From NCBI RefSeq assembly GCF_022829605.1, contig NZ_JAKSYD010000102.1, positions 1 through 36,824 on the forward strand: a stretch of DNA of 36,824 nt, read 5' to 3'. Each line of letters begins with the position of its first letter. Position 1 is the first letter of the stretch. Below are positions 32,910 through 36,824 of the stretch, in pieces. Made by a program: the position numbers and the translations under genes. The stretch comes from Methylobacterium sp. E-065 (GTDB lineage Bacteria > Pseudomonadota > Alphaproteobacteria > Rhizobiales > Beijerinckiaceae). A model generated the notes under the pieces. The model did no database searches. It was not told the DNA's origin and saw nothing but the letters and a program-made list of their open reading frames with translations.

Positions 32910-33953
32910 ATGTACCAGAAGAAGCTCGGCAACACGGGGCTGTTCGTCTCCGAACTCTGCCTCGGCACCATGACCTTCGGGGGTGGGGCCGGGATGTGGC
33001 GCCAGATCGGCGCCCTCGACCAAGCGGAGGCCGAGCGCCTCGTCGGGCGGGCGCTCGAGGCTGGGATCAACTTCATCGACACCGCCGATGTCTATGCCGA
33101 AGGGCTGTCGGAAGAGATCACCGGCCAGGCTCTGCGCGACCTCAAGGTCCCGCGCGACAGCGTCGTCGTCGCCACCAAGGGCTACGGGCCGACCGGCTCG
33201 GGCGCCAACGCCAAGGGCGCCTCGCGCCTGCACCTGATCGACGCCTGCAAGGCGAGCCTCAAGCGGCTCCAGCTCGACCATATCGACCTCTACCAGATCC
33301 ACGGCTTCGACCCGGCGACGCCGATCGAGGAGCAGGTGCGGGCGCTGGACATCCTCGTGCAGCACGGCCACGTCCGCTACGTCGGTGTCTCGAATTGGGC
33401 GGCGTGGCAGATCGTGAAGGCGCTGGGGATCAGCGCACGGGCCGGGCTTGCCCGCTTCGAGACCCTGCAGGCCTACTATTCCATCGCGGGCCGCGACCTG
33501 GAGCGCGAGATCGTCCCGATGCTGCACTCGGAGGGGCTGGGCCTTCTGGTCTGGAGCCCGCTGGCCGGCGGCCTGCTCAGCGGCAAGTATGCGGGCGGCG
33601 CCGGCGAGGGCCGGCGCGCGAGCTTCGATTTCCCGCCGGTTGACCGGCCCCGGGCCGAAGCCTGCATCGACGCGATGCGGACTGTCGCGGAGGCGCGCGG
33701 CGTCTCTGTGGCCCAGGTGGCGCTGGCTTGGCTTCTGCACCGCAAGGCGGTGACCAGCGTCATCGTGGGGGCCAAGCGCCTCGATCAGCTGGAGGACAAC
33801 ATCGCGGCGACCGAACTCAGCCTCACTGGCGAGGAACTCGACGCCCTCGACGCGGTGAGCGCCCTGCCGGCGGAGTATCCGGGCTGGATGTTCGAGCGCC
33901 AGGGCGCCCGGGCGCAGCAGCTCGCGGAATCGGGCCGGCCAGGTGTGCGGTAA
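32910..33953 (+). CDS. Aldo/keto reductase, 347 aa
   Basis: AKRs reduce carbonyls with NADPH in a TIM-barrel. The catalytic tetrad is complete: D57 and Y62 (NFIDTADVYAEG), K90 (VVVATKG) and H131 (LYQIHGFDP). NADPH-binding segments follow, with WSPLAGGLLSGKY and a late VIVGAKRLDQLEDN. The overall sequence matches the group of proteins close to YajO/YhdN and voltage-gated potassium channel beta-like reductases. The start MYQKKLGNTGL and length are typical. The substrate is unknown. The gene is 58 bp after the MaoC gene and ends 6 bp from the stop of the convergent mtnA. Confidence 0.92.
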   Translation: MYQKKLGNTGLFVSELCLGTMTFGGGAGMWRQIGALDQAEAERLVGRALEAGINFIDTADVYAEGLSEEITGQALRDLKVPRDSVVVATKGYGPTGSGANAKGASRLHLIDACKASLKRLQLDHIDLYQIHGFDPATPIEEQVRALDILVQHGHVRYVGVSNWAAWQIVKALGISARAGLARFETLQAYYSIAGRDLEREIVPMLHSEGLGLLVWSPLAGGLLSGKYAGGAGEGRRASFDFPPVDRPRAEACIDAMRTVAEARGVSVAQVALAWLLHRKAVTSVIVGAKRLDQLEDNIAATELSLTGEELDALDAVSALPAEYPGWMFERQGARAQQLAESGRPGVR

Positions 33954-33959
33954 GACGGC

Positions 33960-35060
33960 TCACGCCGCCTTGCGCCGCTCCGGATAGAGCCCGTACAGCC
34001 CCTCGGCGCTCGCGTCACACACGCCGCGCTCGGTGATGATGCCGGTCACCAGCCGCGCCGGCGTCACGTCGAAGGCCGGGTTGGCCACGGGGCTGCCCGG
34101 CGAGACCACCTCGATCGTGGCGAAGCCGCCATCGGCGAGCCGGCCGGTCATGTGGGTGACCTCGCGCCCGTCGCGCTCCTCGATCGGGATCTCCTTCACG
34201 CCGTCCTGCAGCGTCCAATCGATCGTCGAGAACGGCAGCGCCGCGTAGAACGGCACGCCGGTATCGTGGGCGGCGAGCGCCTTCAGGTAGGTGCCGATCT
34301 TGTTGCAGACGTCGCCGCGCGCCGTGGTCCGGTCCGAGCCGACGATGCACAGATCGACCTGCCCGTGCTGCATCAGATGGCCGCCGGCATTGTCGGCGAT
34401 CACCGTGTGGGGCACGCCGTGGCCGTGCAGCTCGAACGCGGTCAGCGCCGCCCCCTGGCTGCGCGGGCGGGTCTCGTCGACCAGCACGTGGACCGGCACG
34501 CCCTGCGCGTGGGCAGCGTAGACCGGCGCCAGCGCCGTGCCCCAATCCACGGTGGCGAGCCAGCCGGCGTTGCAGTGGGTCAATACCGTGATCGGACCGC
34601 CACCCTTGGCCTTGTACAGGTCGGCGATGATCCGGCCGCCATGGGCGCCGATCGCACGGCAGCTCGCGACATCCTCCTCGGCGATGCGGCCGGCCTCCGC
34701 GAAGGCGCGGTCGAAGCGCTCGCCCGGCTGGACCTGCCGCAGGTTGGCGGCGACCCGGTCCAGCGCCCAGCGCAGGTTGATCGCCGTCGGCCGCGTGGCG
34801 GCAAGCGTCGCCACCGCGCGGTCGATGCCCTCCGCGGAGGCATCCGCCCGCATGGCGAGCGCCAGCCCGTAGGCCGCGGTGACGCCGATCAGGGGCGCGC
34901 CGCGGACGATCATGGTGCGGATCGCCACGGCTGCGTCGTCCAGCGTCGCGACGCGCTTCAGCTCGAACGCGAAGGGCAGGCGCGTCTGGTCGATCACCTG
35001 GACGCTGACGCCGTCCGGGTCCGGGAAGATCGTGTGGTAGGGCTGGCCGTCGATGTTCAT
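33960..35060 (-). CDS. mtnA: Methylthioribose-1-phosphate isomerase, 366 aa
   Basis: MtnA converts methylthioribose-1-phosphate to methylthioribulose-1-phosphate in the methionine salvage pathway. The catalytic Cys163 lies in [12 protein letters not shown] and the Asp243 in [19 protein letters not shown], with [15 protein letters not shown] and [15 protein letters not shown] as further family motifs. The ATG at 35058-35060 ([11 protein letters not shown]) is the natural start; the open frame on the same strand continues far upstream antisense to ftsK, but without coding character. The stop is 6 bp from the convergent AKR gene, so a shared terminator region or antisense overlap is likely. Divergent from ftsK by 123 bp. 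Confidence 0.96.
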   Translation of the reverse strand: MNIDGQPYHTIFPDPDGVSVQVIDQTRLPFAFELKRVATLDDAAVAIRTMIVRGAPLIGVTAAYGLALAMRADASAEGIDRAVATLAATRPTAINLRWALDRVAANLRQVQPGERFDRAFAEAGRIAEEDVASCRAIGAHGGRIIADLYKAKGGGPITVLTHCNAGWLATVDWGTALAPVYAAHAQGVPVHVLVDETRPRSQGAALTAFELHGHGVPHTVIADNAGGHLMQHGQVDLCIVGSDRTTARGDVCNKIGTYLKALAAHDTGVPFYAALPFSTIDWTLQDGVKEIPIEERDGREVTHMTGRLADGGFATIEVVSPGSPVANPAFDVTPARLVTGIITERGVCDASAEGLYGLYPERRKAA

Positions 35061-35183
35061 GGCCGAACCTGTGCCACAGCACAACGCGGTTTGCACCCTT
35101 CGGAACGGCACCGCACCCGCCTGGGGACGGGCAACCAGAGGCCGGTCAGGCTTCCTCAACCTTAGCGGCTCGTTAAGGCGGCC

Positions 35184-36824
35184 ATGCCTAGCCTCAGGGG
35201 TAAGTTCCCGCTCCGCGTCCGGTCCCGCATGCGCTCGCTTCGCCGTCCCGCATCGCCCTACGACACCTTCGTCGACAGCGTCCGCCCATTCCTGGGCAAG
35301 CGCCTGACGGAACTCGGCGGCCTTGTGCTGTTCACCGGCGCCGTGGCGCTGACCGTGGCTTTGGCCACGTGGTCGATCGACGACCCGAGCCTCAACCACG
35401 CCACCGACCATGCCGCCCACAACGTGCTCGGCCAGCCGGGCGCCGTGGTGGCGGATCTCTGCATGCAGATCCTCGGCCTCGGATCGCTCGCCTTCGTGCT
35501 GCCCCCGGCCCTCTGGGGCGTGCGGCTGATGCGCGAGCGCAACCTGCCCGACGGGGGGATGCGCATCGCGCTCTGGATCATTGGCTTCTGCGCGGCGAGC
35601 GCGGTGGCGAGCGCGCTGCCGCCCACGACGCGCTGGCCGCTGCCCACCGGCCTCGGGGGCGTGGCCGGCGACGGGCTGCTGTCGATGGCCCGGGTGATCG
35701 TCGGCGCGGTCTCGTCGGCCGCCGCCCACCTCGTCGGGTTCGGCTACGCCGCGGTGGCGATCCTGAGCCTCACCGGCGCCTGCCGCTTCGGCCTTGTCGA
35801 GGAGGACGCGTTCCAAGACGAGCCCTATCCCGTCCGGCGTGTGCCGGTCCGGTCTCGCGACGAGCGCGACGATACCGACGAGCCGGGCCTCGGCCTCGTG
35901 GGGATCGGCGCCCTGGCGCAGGGCCTGATGCGGCTCCGCCTCGCGGCTTCCGACAAGATCGCCGGATGGCGCGCGGGCCGGGCCGAACCGTTCGACGGCG
36001 CCTCGCCAGCGCTCGCGGCCCGGCGCGCCTTCACGGATGCGGACCTGCCCTGGGCCGACCACCTCCCCGCGGACGCTCAGCCGGGGCCCGGCCGGCGCGA
36101 GCCCGTCTTCGACGCGCCGGGCGTCCCGCCCGCCGAGGGCGAGCCCGACCACGCCGTGGCGCCGCACGACGAGGCCGACGCGTTCGAGGCCGCGCCGCGC
36201 TCCCCGCGCACGCCGCAGCGTCCCCAGCCGCCTCAGCCCGAGCCCACTGCGTCCCGGGTCGCCCCGCCGGCCGCCGCGCCGGTGCCGGCCCGCCGCGGCC
36301 CAGCCCCCGCGCTGAGACCCGAGGATTACGCCCTGCCCGCCCTCGACCTGCTGGCGGCCCCCCGCGGCCCGTCGCAGGCCAGCCAGGTCCCGGCGGATGC
36401 CCTGGAGCAGAACGCCACCCTGCTGGAGGCGACGCTCGGCGATTTCGGCGTGCGCGGCGACATCCTGGCGGTGCGGCCGGGCCCGGTCGTCACCCTCTAT
36501 GAGCTCGAGCCCGCCCCCGGCACCAAGTCCAGCCGCGTGATCGCGCTGGCCGACGACATCGCCCGGTCGATGTCGGCGGTCTCGGCCCGCGTCGCGGTCG
36601 TGCCCGGCCGCAACGCCATCGGCATCGAATTGCCGAACACCAAGCGTGAGACGGTGTACTTACGCGAGTTGCTGGCCTCCACGGATTTCGCCGAGAGCAA
36701 GCACAAGCTGGCTCTGTGCCTGGGCAAGAACATCGGCGGCGAGCCGATCATCGCCGACCTCGCGCGTATGCCGCATCTGCTCGTTGCCGGCACCACCGGC
36801 TCGGGCAAGTCGGTGGCGATCAAC
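35184..36824 (+). CDS. ftsK: DNA translocase FtsK, N-terminal part (547 codons in window, 3' end outside)
   Basis: FtsK anchors at the division septum and pumps chromosome DNA for dimer resolution. The ATG at 35184 opens a frame with no stop to the window end. After a basic N-terminus come four membrane segments: residues about 45-65 ([20 protein letters not shown]), 90-113, 125-145 and 165-195. A Pro/Ala/Glu/Arg-rich linker (about 210-380) follows, shorter than in E. coli, as is usual in alphaproteobacteria. The motor begins with [17 protein letters not shown] and reaches [17 protein letters not shown], the Walker A motif, at the window edge. The remaining RecA-like motor and gamma domain lie outside. 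It is divergent from mtnA, and the 123-bp gap contains CCTTA...TAAGG as a small inverted repeat. Confidence 0.95.
   Translation, partial: MPSLRGKFPLRVRSRMRSLRRPASPYDTFVDSVRPFLGKRLTELGGLVLFTGAVALTVALATWSIDDPSLNHATDHAAHNVLGQPGAVVADLCMQILGLGSLAFVLPPALWGVRLMRERNLPDGGMRIALWIIGFCAASAVASALPPTTRWPLPTGLGGVAGDGLLSMARVIVGAVSSAAAHLVGFGYAAVAILSLTGACRFGLVEEDAFQDEPYPVRRVPVRSRDERDDTDEPGLGLVGIGALAQGLMRLRLAASDKIAGWRAGRAEPFDGASPALAARRAFTDADLPWADHLPADAQPGPGRREPVFDAPGVPPAEGEPDHAVAPHDEADAFEAAPRSPRTPQRPQPPQPEPTASRVAPPAAAPVPARRGPAPALRPEDYALPALDLLAAPRGPSQASQVPADALEQNATLLEATLGDFGVRGDILAVRPGPVVTLYELEPAPGTKSSRVIALADDIARSMSAVSARVAVVPGRNAIGIELPNTKRETVYLRELLASTDFAESKHKLALCLGKNIGGEPIIADLARMPHLLVAGTTGSGKSVAIN

Noticed and set aside
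35061..36167. Upstream extension of the mtnA frame to 735 codons
   Set aside because: The extension is antisense to ftsK, low complexity, and the family start MNIDG lies at 35060.

Overview
The window reads as chromosomal DNA of a high-GC alphaproteobacterium, most likely Methylobacterium or a close relative (Methylobacteriaceae). This is inferred from GC-rich codon third positions, from the housekeeping block on the right (pth, ychF, a two-hot-dog MaoC protein, an aldo/keto reductase, mtnA, ftsK), and from a cluster of short 'GGGC-nnn-GCCC' hairpins after the FUSC gene, a kind of interspersed element I associate with this group. No database was searched; family names rest on motifs read by eye.

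Layout. (1) 1-3.2 kb, minus strand: a protein with three CBM60-like carbohydrate-binding repeats, decaying at its C-terminus, preceded by a ChW-repeat-like ('hydrophobic W') protein. (2) 3.2-4.3 kb: a gene-poor, AT-richer gap. (3) 4.3-11.2 kb: a phage-derived cassette with a SinR/Cas2-like small protein, a solitary ParA, a terminase large subunit, a DUF5681 protein, a ParB-methyltransferase fusion, an HNH nuclease and an unknown protein. No portal, capsid or tail gene is visible. (4) 11.2-15.4 kb: a scrapyard holding a broken AAA-ATPase C-terminus, an intact Fic protein, an unknown gene overlapping Fic tail to tail, two copies of a ~51-bp repeat, a ParA fragment and a small unknown gene. (5) 15.5-22.7 kb, minus strand: a compact glycan operon with two very large GT2 glycosyltransferases, a methyltransferase and a GT4 glycosyltransferase, headed by a tiny membrane protein. 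(6) 23.0-25.8 kb: a proline/acid-rich single-pass membrane protein and a small unknown protein. (7) 26.0-26.4 kb: remains of an IS3-family element. (8) 26.6-36.8 kb: conserved chromosome with FUSC transporter, small secreted protein, pth, a VapBC-type toxin-antitoxin pair between pth and ychF, ychF, MaoC, AKR, mtnA and the start of ftsK, which is cut by the window end.

How they may work together (inference). The glycosyltransferase operon probably builds or decorates a surface glycan. The ChW-like and CBM60-like proteins at the left edge could be surface or secreted partners of that glycan, and the phage-derived island lies between the two groups. Homologous ParA sequences, one intact (4648-5298) and one a remnant (14888-15037), lie at both ends of the island in the same orientation, which suggests recombination or successive insertions. 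I see no tRNA, rRNA or CRISPR array. The observations I consider most worth a second look are the ParA-bounded phage island, the Fic/antisense-gene overlap next to a dead ATPase, the CBM repeat array decaying past its stop codon, and the hairpin array that supplies the C-terminus of the FUSC protein.
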